This document shows positions 33,464-44,437 of a stretch of 64,000 nt of DNA, one piece after another. The stretch's first letter is position 1. Every line of letters begins with the position of its first letter. Below the pieces are notes generated by a model. The model searched no databases. It was not told the DNA's origin and saw only the letters and a list, made by a program, of their open reading frames with translations. The stretch lies in the NCBI RefSeq assembly GCF_003473485.1, contig NC_053042.1, positions 18,434,501-18,498,500 of the forward strand. Reading direction: 5' to 3'. A program made the position numbers and the translations under genes. The DNA is from Medicago truncatula (taxonomy: Eukaryota; Streptophyta; Magnoliopsida; Fabales; Fabaceae).

Positions 33464-33809
33464 GGTAAAATTACACAATTAGTCTCTTAACTTTATTTTA
33501 GGTAACACTTTCGTCCTTTATCTTTTTTTTGTCACGATTTAGTCCTTTATGTTATAAAATAACAACATAGTTATCCTTTTTCATGAAAAAAATAATCAAA
33601 AACTCCAAAAAAAAAATCATCAAACTCATAGGCAATCGTAAATCTTCATCATACAAGCATAGAAAATCAAATTTCTTTGAAAAAATCTCATAAAAAATGA
33701 TAAGATATTGTCATTTTATAATATAAAGGATTAAATCGTGACAAAAAAAAGATAAAGGACGAAAATGTTACCTAAAATAAAGTTAAGGGACTAATTGTGC
33801 TATTTTGCC
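33464..33809. mobile_element. Mutator-like MITE, 346 bp
   Basis: Inverted ends of about 60 bp (GGTAAAATTACACAATTAGT left; inverse GGCAAAATAGCACAATTAGT right, both then CTTAACTTTATTTTAGGTAA). TAAAAAAAA flanks both sides (33455-33463, 33810-33818), nine bases but simple. No coding content. Confidence 0.75.
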
Positions 33810-33819
33810 TAAAAAAAAA

Positions 33820-34315
33820 TAACATTTTTACTTACGACAAAACCTGTCACTAAATGTCATTTTTTGGTAGGTAAATGTCTATTTGTTTGTAGATAAAAAT
33901 CATGTTTGAACTTTGAACCAATGCTCATATATTTCATTACATCTTAATTATTTTTCACTATAAGTGGTGCTGGGTTTTTTTTTAAAATTTTTTAACTAAA
34001 ATTGTCAAAATTACAACCGAGCCTCTAAATTGAAGGAAACGGCCATGCCGTCGAGCAACGACATTCTTCCCTTAACAACAGCACCTGTAACTTCTCTCTA
34101 TTCAAGGGGGCTTTACACATTCCCCAAAGGTACAACATGTTCCAACCCTTAACCTCCATTCTACTCTCTTACTGTCTTGAATGTCAGAGTGTCTGCAGAT
34201 ACACCCCCTCATCCGTTTCAAGCTTACAAAGCCAACAAACTCATTGCATCAGACGTTGATCTTCTGATCCGATAGGATCATATATATATATGGATGAAAT
34301 ATTCAAGTAATCACG
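33820..34315. other. Intergenic stretch
   Basis: A GC-richer patch at 34030-34270 has no recognised reading frame. A TATATATATATGG run lies at about 34281. Confidence 0.35.
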
Positions 34316-34320
34316 AGTAC

Positions 34321-35548
34321 TGATGAGTCAATAATTATCTATTTTTAGTATAATATTTAGTTTCGTTTTAATTAGATTTAAGTTTATTTTATTTTAATAT
34401 TGTTTCCTTTTAGAACTATTTTACTTCAATTGCATATTATTATATTTCAGGAACGAATGTTTGATAGATTGAGTCTTGGAGCAAAAGAAAGAGGATTATG
34501 AGCTAATTCGGGATGAAAATACGAAATATGGGACAAAAATATGTCACTCCCCAAGTCAGAGAGGTGGCACGGCCCGTGCTCCCACTGGCACGGCCGTGCC
34601 AAGCTTCAGGGTTCTCTTTTGTTGCTTTTGCTTCGGAAACAAGCTACCTGTTTTGACCAAAAAGCCTGTGGTTTCTTGTAGAACATTCTATTGAATAGTT
34701 GCTTAGGTTTTAAGTCGATATAAGACTTTAAATAGAGTAGCTAGCTATCAATAACATTTATCTTTTGTTCTTGGAAATAATAAGTGACAATTGTTTCTTT
34801 GAATAAAAGTTCAACCTTTATTTTATGTTCTTCTTCTTCTTCTCTATGTCTACAATGAACATTAGTGAGTAGACTTCTCTTGTCTTGGGATTGTTGGATA
34901 AGTCTAATGACATAATCCTAATCAAATCAAGTTTTAACCCTAATCTTATGTAACCCTAATTTCTAATCTAAATTCACTGTTTTAACATGAATTAACCATT
35001 ATCAAACTGTGGAAACGAAAGTGGAGGGTTTGATAATTGTTAATCCATCATCTCAAATATCAACTCATAAAACGAAAGTGGAGCTTTGATATTCGAACAA
35101 GTGAATTTAGACAAAGATTGTAAAGGCAGTGAAATAGTCTTTACAATCCTTGAGACATATAAGTTTCGAACTTCAAGGATTCTAATAGTAATCAAGTTAG
35201 CGTAATAGGCTTGGTTGCTAGAGGAACCAAAATCTAATAGTAATCAAGTCAGCAAAATAGGCTTGATTGCTAGAGGAACATAAGATAAACTTGTCTTTAG
35301 AAGTTAGGTCTAACATAAGGTTCTAGGTTTAATAGTTTGGTTTGTGAAGGATTTGTCGTTAGGATGAACCAATAATCCCAAGGCTTTTATTTTATTATTT
35401 TCTTCCAATTAAAAATCCAAACTTTTTAACCTTTGAAACATTCATCTAATCATTATTAAAAGTTAATTGAATTCATAACTCCCTGTCGGAACGATACTCT
35501 TTTATTACTACACCGGTAGAACCGTACACTTGCAGTTTTATCCCATCA
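34321..35548 (+). mobile_element. Solo LTR, likely Ty3-type
   Basis: Begins TGATGAGTCAATAATT and ends TTTTATCCCATCA; the 5-bp AGTAC stands outside both ends (34316-34320, 35549-35553). The 3' end (CGGTAGAACCGTACACTTGC) and the GGCACGGCCGTGCCA palindrome inside are typical of legume Ty3-type LTRs of the Athila/Tat kind; the lineage is inference. No internal region or second LTR is present. It looks whole as an LTR; its exact target repeat suggests moderate rather than great age. Confidence 0.75.
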
Positions 35549-35553
35549 AGTAC

Positions 35554-36251
35554 CAAAGGTGACCAAAAGCCGCACCAGAAAAATAATACACACATGCATT
35601 GCAAACATTAGCAAAAGCCCCACCAAAAAAGAAGAAAACACATCCATCTCCAACCGAGAAACAAAACAACAACACGAACACAAAACATAAACCTCCCTCC
35701 CTCCTAGAACCAAATTAAGAATGGACAATGCCTACTCCAACAAAGAGATGAGACACAAGAAATCGTGAAACAGACTCAAAAACTATATTGAAAGGCACCT
35801 AAACATGCCCCACACATCGAAGCTACCACGCACTCATAGTAAAGACAATGCGCATCAGGGTGTTTCTCAACCAAAACCATGAAGAGAACTGTATCTTATG
35901 AAGCAATTCAAAAAAAATTGTGGTGGTCGACTCCTTTATCGTATTTAGGCATTGGATAGCCACTTTTTGTATCTTGTGTGAACTGCTGATTTTTTTAGTA
36001 ATTTTTCGGCGCACCTTATGAAGCAATTTGTTCACATCTAGAACCTTAAGATATAACTTTTTAATATTAATATTTAGAAAATATTTGGTTTATCCATTAG
36101 TAAAGGAGTTTCTCTAGTAATTCTAAATCAATGGTTATAAAAAAAATATTTTAATACAATTTATTTTGGCTCGTAAAAATCAAGAGAAAGAGGTTGCTTC
36201 TAGCGACACAATTCTCTAAAACCAATCAAATTTTCTCTCTCGGATGTTTAG
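35554..36251. other. Intergenic stretch
   Basis: Contains several phrases repeated in inverted and direct form (CTTATGAAGCAATT at about 35895 and 36015; AAAAGCC.CACCA at about 35567 and 35613). No gene recognised. Confidence 0.35.
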
Positions 36252-36253
36252 TA

Positions 36254-36660
36254 CTCCCTCCAATCCTTATTATAAGAAACAAAATAAAAAAAATCAAAAC
36301 CAAGATAATCATTAATAAATATAACTTTTAAAATAATTTTACAAATATATCCTCATAATAAATTGTGAAACATTAAATACATCTGCTAATATATACTCCT
36401 CCCGTTTTAAAATATAAGCAAATTTTACTTTTTAGGTTCATTCAATTAATGATGTATGTGGTTCATAATTAATTGAATGAACCTAAAAAGTAAAATTTGT
36501 TTATATTTTGAAACGGAGGGAGTAAAAGAGAAGCATTAAATAAGGGGTAAAAAAGTCTTTTAAACAATAACTACACCTTAAAAGTTGTGACATTTTCTTA
36601 TAAGTAGGACTATAAAAAAATTTAATTAATTTTTTTTCTTCATATAATAAGCTGTTAATA
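36254..36660. mobile_element. Stowaway-like MITE, related to the one at 19251, with nested MITE
   Basis: Starts CTCCCTCCAATCCTTATTAT after TA (36252-36253). Its interior shares TTTACAAATATATCCTC, AGTCTTTTAAACAATAA and CCTTAAAAGTTGTGAC with the 19251 element. The right end is decayed. A separate short MITE is inserted at 36396-36522. Confidence 0.75.
36396..36522. mobile_element. 127-bp palindromic Stowaway-like MITE (nested)
   Basis: CTCCTCCCGTTTTAAAATAT on the left faces its inverse (ATATTTTGAAACGGAGGGAG) on the right, and inverted pairing continues almost to the centre (AAGTAAAATTTG, AATTAATTGAATGAACC). TA is outside both ends (36394-36395, 36523-36524). Confidence 0.9.
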
Positions 36661-37155
36661 TTTCCTCCGTCTCAAAATAATAGTCATTTAAGGTTTTTGT
36701 TCAAAAAAAAATAGTCATTTAAGGTTTGTTGGCGGTTTTTAAGAATGTGATTAATTGTGTTGATTTCAATGTTAAAATTAGTATATTATTTACTAAAATA
36801 CTCTTATTAATTGTAGTTAATGAAGTAGTTTTTTTTTTTTTTTGGCTTTCGCACCCGTTTTCGGATGGACGACTAATCCGGTTCATGCGTAGAGGTATGC
36901 GCACTGGCCAAGCATTGTTTCCCTGAAAATCAAACCTGGTATTCCCGGGGTACGTCCTTAGAAGGAGCTCATTGGCACTAGAGTCCAAGCAATTTGGTTA
37001 GTTAATGGAGTAGTTAATTTGGATGTAACAAAATAAATATGAGTATAATAGTGGAAAGAAATAATAAATGTTGCATTAATATTTTAAAATGACAATTATT
37101 TTGAGACGGAAAAAAAATATATGCTAAAAAGACAATTATATCGAGAAGGAGGGAG
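36661..37155. mobile_element. Stowaway-like MITE carrying a SINE
   Basis: The left end TTTCCTCCGTCTCAAAATAA meets inverse sequence at about 37084-37112 (TTATTTTGAGACGGAAAA) and ends at GGAGGGAG before TA (37156-37157). Two overlapping or nested copies may be involved. A SINE lies inside (36831-36999). Confidence 0.65.
36831..36999 (-). mobile_element. Second SINE family, minus orientation
   Basis: Read on the minus strand the body is GC-richer than its host, with CTAGTGCCAATGAGCTCC near the head, GGTTTGATTTTC as a possible box B, and a poly-A tail (T-run 36831-36843 on the plus strand). GTTAATGAAGTAGTT (36816-36830) and GTTAATGGAGTAGTT (37001-37015) flank it, a 15-bp duplication with one mismatch. 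It differs from the SINE at 3004 and 51991. Confidence 0.75.
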
Positions 37156-37165
37156 TAAGTAAAAC

Positions 37166-37864
37166 TACGGGTGTTCACGGTGCGGTTTGGTTCGGTTTTG
37201 AGGCTAAAAGTCATCTGAATCGCAAGATAAAAACCATACGGTTTGATTTGGTTCGGTTGACTTTTAAAATAAAATCCGAACCAACCTAAACCAAATCAAT
37301 GCGGTTTTGGGTTGGATCTGTTGGTGCGTTTTTTTCGAGACAATAGAAATTTTTGTTTTCAACATTAAAATGGAGTTAAAAAGGTAAAACACAACATATT
37401 TTCAACAATGTTTATAATTTCATTTCATATTAGTATTTCATTTTCACCCAACAACATAAACCAAATTAAAAACGTGGACACAAAGTAATTCTATTATGTA
37501 AGAAATATAAAAGATTAAGATGTTATCATTCTATAAAAGTTCAAGTAGCACATAAATATATTTTTGAAATAAAAAGAAAAGAAGAAACTTAGCAAGAAAA
37601 AAAAAAAGTCATTTTATAAAAGTTTCCATTGAGTTTCTATGTGTATTGGTCTAGGTGACATAGATTTAATTAAAGTTTTTCTTATGTTGCGGTCTGGTAT
37701 GGTTTGGTTCGTAAAATGAATACCGTAAACCAAACCAAACTATGTGGTTGAGTAAAAAAGTGATATGAATACATACAAATCAAATATGATTTTTTACAAT
37801 TTCGATTTGGATTGATTCGGTTTGTAGTTTTTTTATTGGATTGATTCGGTTTTGAACACCGTTG
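37166..37864. mobile_element. hAT-like MITE, 699 bp
   Basis: Ends are TACGGGTGTTCACGG and the inverse of TTGAACACCGTTG, sharing GGTGTTCA. Both sides are rich in GGTTTGGTTCGGTT and its inverse. The 8-bp AGTAAAAC flanks both ends (37158-37165, 37865-37872), the target length of hAT elements. No transposase. Confidence 0.75.
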
Positions 37865-38041
37865 AGTAAAACACTCACAACAATAAATGCTTTAAGAGGG
37901 TAAGAGAAATATTCTTTGGTGTCATTGTATTTCGGTTGTAATTATATTTCTACTTCCAATTATTGTTATATATTTGTGCTGCTTCAAAGCAAAACAATAT
38001 CACATTGACATTTGAATAATTAAAAGGTGAAATACATCTAA

Positions 38042-38265
38042 ATTAGTCATCTTTTTAGGCATGACAAATAGTGAATAATGCTATTTGTTACTATCATTTA
38101 AATCATCACCATCATCCTCTAAAAGGACTTGTTTGAAACAATTCAAAAACTAAAAGGACTTGTTTAGGACTTTTGAAATTTAAAGGACTTGTTTGAGACT
38201 TTTGAAACTTAAAGGACGACTTTGAAAAAAACGAAAAACTTAAAGGACCTTTAAATACATTAGAC
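38042..38265 (+). repeat. Dispersed repeat, short copy
   Basis: Shares AATTAGTCATCTTTTTAGGC, ATGACAAAT and repeated AAAGGACTTGTTT phrases with 31986-32325. Confidence 0.6.
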
Positions 38266-38269
38266 CTAA

Positions 38270-38827
38270 TTAAAACTAAACACTTCTTCAAAAACAAAAG
38301 AGTATAAAGTTTGAACTTGCTAATTAGTTGACGTTCATTCTATCAATAAAAAATATTTAAATGATATATATTCTCAATATTAAGAAACAAAACAAGAAGT
38401 TAAATTACATTTTTTTTAAATTACTAAATCACGTGTGACAAAAAATCAATGGAACGGAATATAAATGTCAACAAATAAAAAAGGGACGTTTAGTAAAATA
38501 TCTAGTGTTAGAAAATGTATTACCACTACTTTTTCTATAAAAATTGTGTTCATCAACTACAAGACATCTGTGGCACAGGCTGGATCAAGAGAAGCATGGT
38601 CCAATATACTTGCTGGAAATGCAAAACCTATGTGATTTTGAAATTACTATATGGCGACATCCCACATGACCTTCTTAAATTTTCTCTTCTTTCAATTCTA
38701 CCTAACTTTCTGATACCCTTCAACTTATTAAAGACTTCCCATGCATTCTCGACACTTGACAACTCTTTACTACTTTCACTTGCTATCTTTTATTGCTCTC
38801 AACTGTCCACTATACCTTTTCCACTAT
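38270..38827. other. Upstream of the glycine-rich protein gene
   Basis: AT-rich. CATGCATTCTC and several CATGCA (RY-like) motifs appear close to the gene (38750 and 38848). No other gene recognised. Confidence 0.4.
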
Positions 38828-38834
38828 TATATAA
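38828..38834 (+). promoter_or_regulatory. TATA box of the glycine-rich protein gene
   Basis: TATATAA, 87 bp upstream of the start codon at 38921; places the transcript start near 38860. Confidence 0.6.
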
Positions 38835-38920
38835 CACACCGTTTGTGCATGCAATCTACAACATCATATCAAGTTTTTCCTACTGAAAAACCGAAACAAA
38901 GTGTTCAAAAGGTAAGTAAG

Positions 38921-39898
38921 ATGGAAAAGGTGAGTACAATTCTTTTGTTTGTTGTACTAGCTGTAGTGCATGCAAGTGCAGCACGTACGATTCCAAATGG
39001 AGAAGGTGGCCATGAAGAAAAGATGGGTGAGGTGCATGCAAATCTTCCAGCACATGCAGTAAGTTCAACTGGTAAGGGTGTTGATGACAAGAAGAATTTC
39101 TTGGTTGGTGGTGTTGGTGGAGTTGTCGGTGGCTTTGCTGGGATTGGTGGGGTTGGTGGTGGAATTGGGAAGGTTGGTGGAATTGGTGGTGGCATTGGGG
39201 GTGGAATTGGGAAACTTGGTGGGATAGGTGGTGGGATAGGAAAGTTTGGTGGGATTGGGGGTGGAGCTGGAATTGGTGGTTACCATGGTATTGGTGGTGG
39301 TATTGGGAAGTTCGGTGGGATAGGTGGTGGAATAGGAAAGTTTGGTGGCCTTGGTGGTGGTGCTGGAATTGGTGGCTTCCATGGGATTGGTGGTGGAGCT
39401 GGAATTATTGGTGCTCACCATGGCATTGTTGGTGGAGCTGGTATCGGTGGCGTCCATGGGATCGGTGGTGCAGCTGGAATTGGTGGGCTTGGTGGTGCAG
39501 CTGGAATTGGTGGCTTCCATGGGATTGGTGGTGGTGTTGGAGTTCTTGGTGGTCACCATGGAATTGGAGGGTTAGGTGGTGTTGGGGGTTTAGGTGGGGT
39601 TGGTGGTGGTGTTGGAGGTTTGGGTGGGGCTGGAGGAGTGGGAGGTTTGGGTGGAGCCGGAGGAGTGGGAGGTTTGGGTGGCACCGGTGGTGGTGTTGGC
39701 GGCTTGGGTGGTGGCGGTGGAGGTTTAGGTGGTGGTAGTGGTGTTGGAGGATTGGGTGGTGCTGGAGGAGTAGGAGGCGTAGGTGGTAACGGAGGAGTTG
39801 GAGGCGTGGGTGGTGCCGGAGGCTTAGGTGGTGGTAGTGGTGGTTTGGGTGGTGGTAGTGGTGGTTTGGATTGCGGTGGTGTCCACCCTTGTCCTTGA
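38921..39898 (+). CDS. Secreted glycine-rich (cell-wall structural-type) protein
   Basis: Single exon, 325 residues. The start at 38921 is chosen because MEKVSTILLFVVLAVVHASA is a clear signal peptide with a cleavage site after ASA, and it lies at a normal distance from the TATA box. A short non-repetitive part follows (ARTIPNGEGGHEEKMGEVHA). From about residue 62 almost to the end the chain is glycine repeats with Ile, Val, Leu and Ala between them: GGIGGGIGKFGGIGGG-type units, then units with HHG, then GGLGGAGGVGG-type units. It ends GGLDCGGVHPCP with two cysteines. Proteins of this kind are exported to the cell wall and are thought to stiffen it or seal lesions. The opposite strand stays open over long spans only because GGN codons read as CC-rich codons in reverse; those frames are not genes. 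Confidence 0.88.
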   Translation: MEKVSTILLFVVLAVVHASAARTIPNGEGGHEEKMGEVHANLPAHAVSSTGKGVDDKKNFLVGGVGGVVGGFAGIGGVGGGIGKVGGIGGGIGGGIGKLGGIGGGIGKFGGIGGGAGIGGYHGIGGGIGKFGGIGGGIGKFGGLGGGAGIGGFHGIGGGAGIIGAHHGIVGGAGIGGVHGIGGAAGIGGLGGAAGIGGFHGIGGGVGVLGGHHGIGGLGGVGGLGGVGGGVGGLGGAGGVGGLGGAGGVGGLGGTGGGVGGLGGGGGGLGGGSGVGGLGGAGGVGGVGGNGGVGGVGGAGGLGGGSGGLGGGSGGLDCGGVHPCP

Positions 39899-40309
39899 TT
39901 ATATTTAATTGGATGCTCTGCATGCATGTTGTTGTATTGATTTATTGTGCTGCCAATTCAATATTGCTTTAGTTTAGGTAGTCCTAGGTTTTGAGTCGAA
40001 AAAAAAAAAAAAGGCAGTCTTAGGTTTGATTTAATTAGCACCTTCCTTTACTAGAAATTTATTAATGTTTTAGTTTCTAGCTTCATATGTTGTTGTCTTG
40101 TCTAATCAATTTAAGGTTTTCAAGTTCTTGTCAATTATGCATCGATGATCAATTTATTGTTATTTCTAGTTTGTAACCCAACTCTTGTAGTGCAATCATC
40201 TTATCGTGTAATTTTGTAGCTATCTTTCAAGTTCATATCGTATTGGCAGCTTTTGAAATGTTTGTCTCTAGTGCAATCGCACTAACTCTTATATTGTCAT
40301 TCATATTTT
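39899..40309. other. 3' flank of the glycine-rich protein gene
   Basis: Likely 3' UTR and intergenic DNA; no gene recognised. Confidence 0.4.
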
Positions 40310-40652
40310 TAAATAAAATTTTGTAGAAAAATTCATAATATTATAATAATCTCTTCAAAAAAAAATAGAATTTTTTAACAAAACATGAATTTAATATGAA
40401 TTTTTATATATTTTATGGTTAAAATTAAATTCATGTTATGTTAAAAAATTCTAATATTTTTTAGGAAAGATTTTTACAATATTCTACACATTTCTGCACA
40501 ATTTCATTAAAAAGTACTAAAATTAACTTAAAAATAGGGACCAAAAGTAGTGATTGAAAATTTTATAGGGACTTAAAGTTGAAGGAAAATTTTAGAGAGA
40601 CTAAAACAAAAAGTTGGTATATTTGTAGGGACCAAAAACATATTTAACCCTT
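40310..40652. mobile_element. Partial Mutator-like element
   Basis: The right end reads AGGGACCAAAAACATATTTA then ACCC, as in the element at 16213, with AATTTTATAGGGACT repeats. A short internal inverted pair (AACAAAACATGAATTTAA / TTAAATTCATGTTATGTT) is present. The matching left end was not found, so it is truncated. Confidence 0.55.
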
Positions 40653-40794
40653 GTTTAAATATGCTCCTAACATTGACAAACCCTAAACTAATATTTTCTT
40701 GTTTGTGAAAGAAATTTATAACTATATTTAGTATGAGACATTAATCGGTAAATATATTTAACATACAAAAAAATAAAAAATAGTAGTGCATGTG

Positions 40795-40905
40795 TTTTAG
40801 GATAAATATATTTTTAGTCCCTACAAAATCACGCATTTTAAATTTTAGTCCCTCAAAAAAAAATTGTTCAATTCTAGTCCTTATTTGCATTTATATGGAC
40901 TATAT
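40795..40905. mobile_element. Fragment of another 'TTTAGTCCCTACAAA' element
   Basis: AAATATATTTTTAGTCCCTA and ATTTTAGTCCCTC look like one end of a Mutator-like element; no opposite end found. Confidence 0.4.
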
Positions 40906-43137
40906 TGAGGTCTAACAATAATTTGTTTAAGAACATGTTTTCAAAATAGGACTATTGATATGAGTTGTCAAATAATCTAGTAACATGGTAAAAAAATATA
41001 CATTTTTTTGGCAGAAAAAAATAAATATTTTAATTAGATTAATTGGAGGGATCATGACCTAACAATACTTGATGAAACAATTTAATATATTTTAGCTGTA
41101 ATATATAAGCCAACAGAAGCTTCCATTTGTTCATTCCATAGTTGTTTATCTTCAAAAGTTAGAAAATTAATCAACCATAAAAGTATAAATAGAAAGAAAA
41201 ACATCATTTTCTTATATTTTCTTCTCTTCACTCTCATCCCCGTCATTTCATTCTCCTTAAAGAATTTCAATTGACGACCTCGTGTATCTTCACTTTCTTT
41301 CTCGCCATAAAGGAGCAACTTTGTTCAAACATGTTCACTGCGCTTTTTTTTTTCGTTTGAAGAAGATTATACAACTTTCAAGTTTATGATTTTTAATGGG
41401 TTAAACAACAAATTTGGGATCTAACCTTTCTCAACAATCACCTTCGTTGTACTCGAATGGTGGTAAGGTAGAGAGTTTGTAGGTTTTCTTGGTTTGGGTT
41501 TGTGAGTTTAATGGAGAAATGTTTTCTGGGCCAGGTTTGCATTAATTAATGATGATGACGAAGATTGTGATACGGGTTTGCGTTTGTTAGTTGAAAAGGA
41601 ATGGTTCTGGTTTTTCGTTTGCTTTTGTTGATGATGGATTTAGACGTTTGATAGGGTTGTGGAGGTTGTTGGTGGTGGTGGTTTTTCGTTTTCTTCTTCC
41701 ATTTTGGTGGTCTACGTCGTCTCTTCGTTTCCATTTTGGTGGTGCATGGTGGTCTACGTCTTCTCTTCATATAAGTTATACCATTTTGTAATTGTGGTTT
41801 TGTTGTGTTTGTTACTTTCACCTTTTGTATTGTTTCCCGCTATATACACATTTGTGCTTAACTGGCCCATTTCTCCATCTCTTATCTTTTTCTTACATCT
41901 TGTGTTTGTTATCTTTGTGGTGGCCATCTTATTTATCTCTTATCTTTTTCTTTTTTCTTTTTATTTTGAAGTCAAATTAGTCCATCAAAATTGAAATCAT
42001 CAAGAATCAAACACACAACCATGAGAGGAACACACCCCTACGTCAACACCCATAAGGACAACACCCACCAAAATAAACATCACCCCTTAAAAGTGATTCC
42101 TAAACTTACCTACCACTGAAAAAAACGACACTCATAACAGTCATCGTCACTGCTCACCCCAAAAGAACACCCTTGTAATAGGGAACCCAATCCTCATCAC
42201 CAACATCGAGCCACATCCGAAGAACTCATTTTTCTAAAAATCACATATATTATTTTTTATTATTTAACTTATAATTAAGGAACTATTTTTACTATTTTTA
42301 AAGGACTAATAGATGACTCCCTATCTGCTATTTTTTATGACTGCTATTTTTACATATATTATACATTAATGTACCTTGAAGGAAAGAAGAGGAAACGAAG
42401 GAAGATGAGGAGAAGGAATATTTTTCTGTGTTTGTCTGAAGTAAACGATGTCGTTTCGTGTACGCAAGTTCCCGAGGTTTTCTGGTTTGATACTTCTGCG
42501 ACCAATCTATGAAGAGAAAAGAAATGACCAATCCAATTTTAGAATCATTAATTGTCAATTTATTTATTTTCTTCTTACAAAATGTATTATCAAAAACACA
42601 ATTTTTGTTTAAAAAAGTTTGTGGATTTTAAAAGATTTGGAAGATTTTAAAAGATTTAAATCATAAAATTTTAAAAGATTTAAAATGACTTTATTAATTT
42701 ATAAGATTTCGGAGGATTCTATAATTTTATGAAATCCGTTGAAAAAATTACTATAATATACTCTCTTTCACAAATTCTCACTATTTTATTTCTTTTCTTT
42801 TTTTAGAGTAAAATTTTAAAAGAAATAATAATTCATAGAAATCTCATGTTTTTATGCTAAAAGTTCACTAAAAACATCCCCACAAAATACAATTTATTAA
42901 ACAATCCTTCAAAATTATAATGTTATTGAATGCCACGTGTTTTTTTAATTAAAAAGAGTTTTAATTGAATACCTCAAAATTAGCCTCTGTTGTTAATTCT
43001 CTAACGGAATGTTGTTAAGTCCGTGTTGTTAATCATCAAGCAAAATATAAAATATTTATCAAGTAAAATTAATACAAATTTTGAAAAATATAAAATATTA
43101 TAGAAAGTAGAAACTTATAAATAAAGGTGCCAACTAG
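40906..43137. other. Intergenic stretch, 2.2 kb
   Basis: A TTT/GGT-rich patch (41640-41960) and its complement give long but family-less frames. A 78-codon minus frame at 41082-41318 and a 76-codon one at 42328-42558 are also unrecognised. I see no gene I can support. Confidence 0.4.
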
Positions 43138-43305
43138 GGTACCCATGGAAGAATGGTGGGTAATTTACCCCAACCAATACACATTAGCCACATAAGCACA
43201 TTTTTAAGTGGTATCCATGAATTATCTTGACCCCACCAACAAATTGCTCATTTTCATTGGTTGGTGGGTAAATTACCCACCATTCTTCAAAGGTAATCTA
43301 GAAAA
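43138..43305. mobile_element. ~165-bp MITE with ~35-bp inverted ends
   Basis: AGAATGGTGGGTAATTTACC on the left and GGTAAATTACCCACCATTCT on the right are exact inverses; similarity extends outward (AGGGTACCCATG / CAAAGGTAATCT). Target duplication is not clear, so the superfamily is open. Confidence 0.75.
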
Positions 43306-43309
43306 AACC

Positions 43310-43954
43310 ATAAATAAAATGTTTTAAGGGCAATAGTTAAGAAAACTGTAAATAAAAATTAAAAAATATTGTCTTAAAAATATAAGTTTTTGCTTTCGAT
43401 AAAGTAATTATTACATCAGTTTTTATAGAAAGTTTTTTGTTTTGGTTGCTTATTCATGAAAGTAGTATAGTCCTGATCAGCGAAAACAGAAAACCGTCTC
43501 GGAAGGTTGTTAACCATCCTTTGAATTAGAATGTTTGGTACCATTTTCAGTGTTTTCCACTTTTTACAGCTCCCATTCACATACCCATCAAACCATTTCG
43601 TCACACATCTTGCAAGTACGAGGTAATAATTTCACTTCATCTTACATTTTTATTTTTCTGACAAAACTTCATCTTATATTTTATTAATCTCTTCTGTTTC
43701 CTTCAACCTTCGTCGCATATTTTCTAAAGAGATATCTGGTTTTGTTTTGTTTTGTTTGGTTCCTTTTTTCTTCATATTCTGCTGTTTGCCAAAGTTGAAA
43801 TCTTCATATGTTTGATTATGTGGTGACTAAAATTGCTTTTAAATTGATCGTTTTGGTTAAAAATGAGTTAAATGTAAAACTATTCATGTTTGGATATATT
43901 TATGTAAAAATGAGTTGACCAATACACTTTAGGACGTATTTACATAAACGTGGT
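43310..43954. other. Possible 5' UTR exon region of the DUF7642 gene
   Basis: TTGCAAGTACGAG followed by GTAATAAT at about 43611-43630 could be a non-coding first exon with donor for the gene starting at 44438. This is inference; otherwise intergenic. Confidence 0.3.
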
Positions 43955-44310
43955 TTGGGCAAGTGGAGAGAAGACATATAGATTATGTAGTACGAAGACT
44001 AAATCAGATTGAGGGTATTCGTATCGTTGGTTGGAAGTAGAGGAAAGACTAAAAAAAAGACCTAGAGATCAATGATTTAGAGATATGATACATGAAATAA
44101 CATTTTGACGTTGTTTGATCCATGTAGCCGATCCTATTTAATGGAGTAAGACTTGGTTGTTGTTTCAATTCAACCCATATGAGAGACGCACCACATCTTT
44201 ACCCGAAACCTTAAGGCATTAGATTTATGAGGCATGTCGCTTATAAAGTACTCAACCTTCACTTTTCCAAGCAATGTCAGACTTCTAACTCACCTCACAC
44301 TTGTCACAAC
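43955..44310 (+). mobile_element. RTE-like LINE 3' remnant
   Basis: Plus-strand pieces recall the C-terminus of plant RTE-type reverse transcriptase proteins: GQVERRHIDYVVRRLNQIEG, then the decayed RDLEIN.L-type stretch and DPCSRSYL. A 3' tail common in legume repeats follows (CTTAAGGCATTAGATTTATG, then AACTCACCTCACACTTGTCA). Several stops lie within, and only the tail end is present. It sits about 130 bp upstream of the DUF7642 start codon. Confidence 0.5.
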
Positions 44311-44437
44311 ACGGTGAATTTTTTATTTTATTTTACGTCAGTAGTATTTATTCTAGGATAAAGGCTTTTAATTTTATATTTTGGGGCTAATATTGTTATT
44401 TGTGTTCCTTTCTTCTTGAATGGGCTGTAGTTGAGGG

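Noticed and set aside
38515-38886. 123-codon frame upstream of the glycine-rich protein
   Set aside because: It spans the TATA box and leader of the next gene and has no recognisable content.
38905-39927. Long minus-strand proline-, threonine- and histidine-rich frames opposite the glycine-rich protein gene
   Set aside because: They are the mirror of GGN codons; the plus strand has the signal peptide and TATA box.
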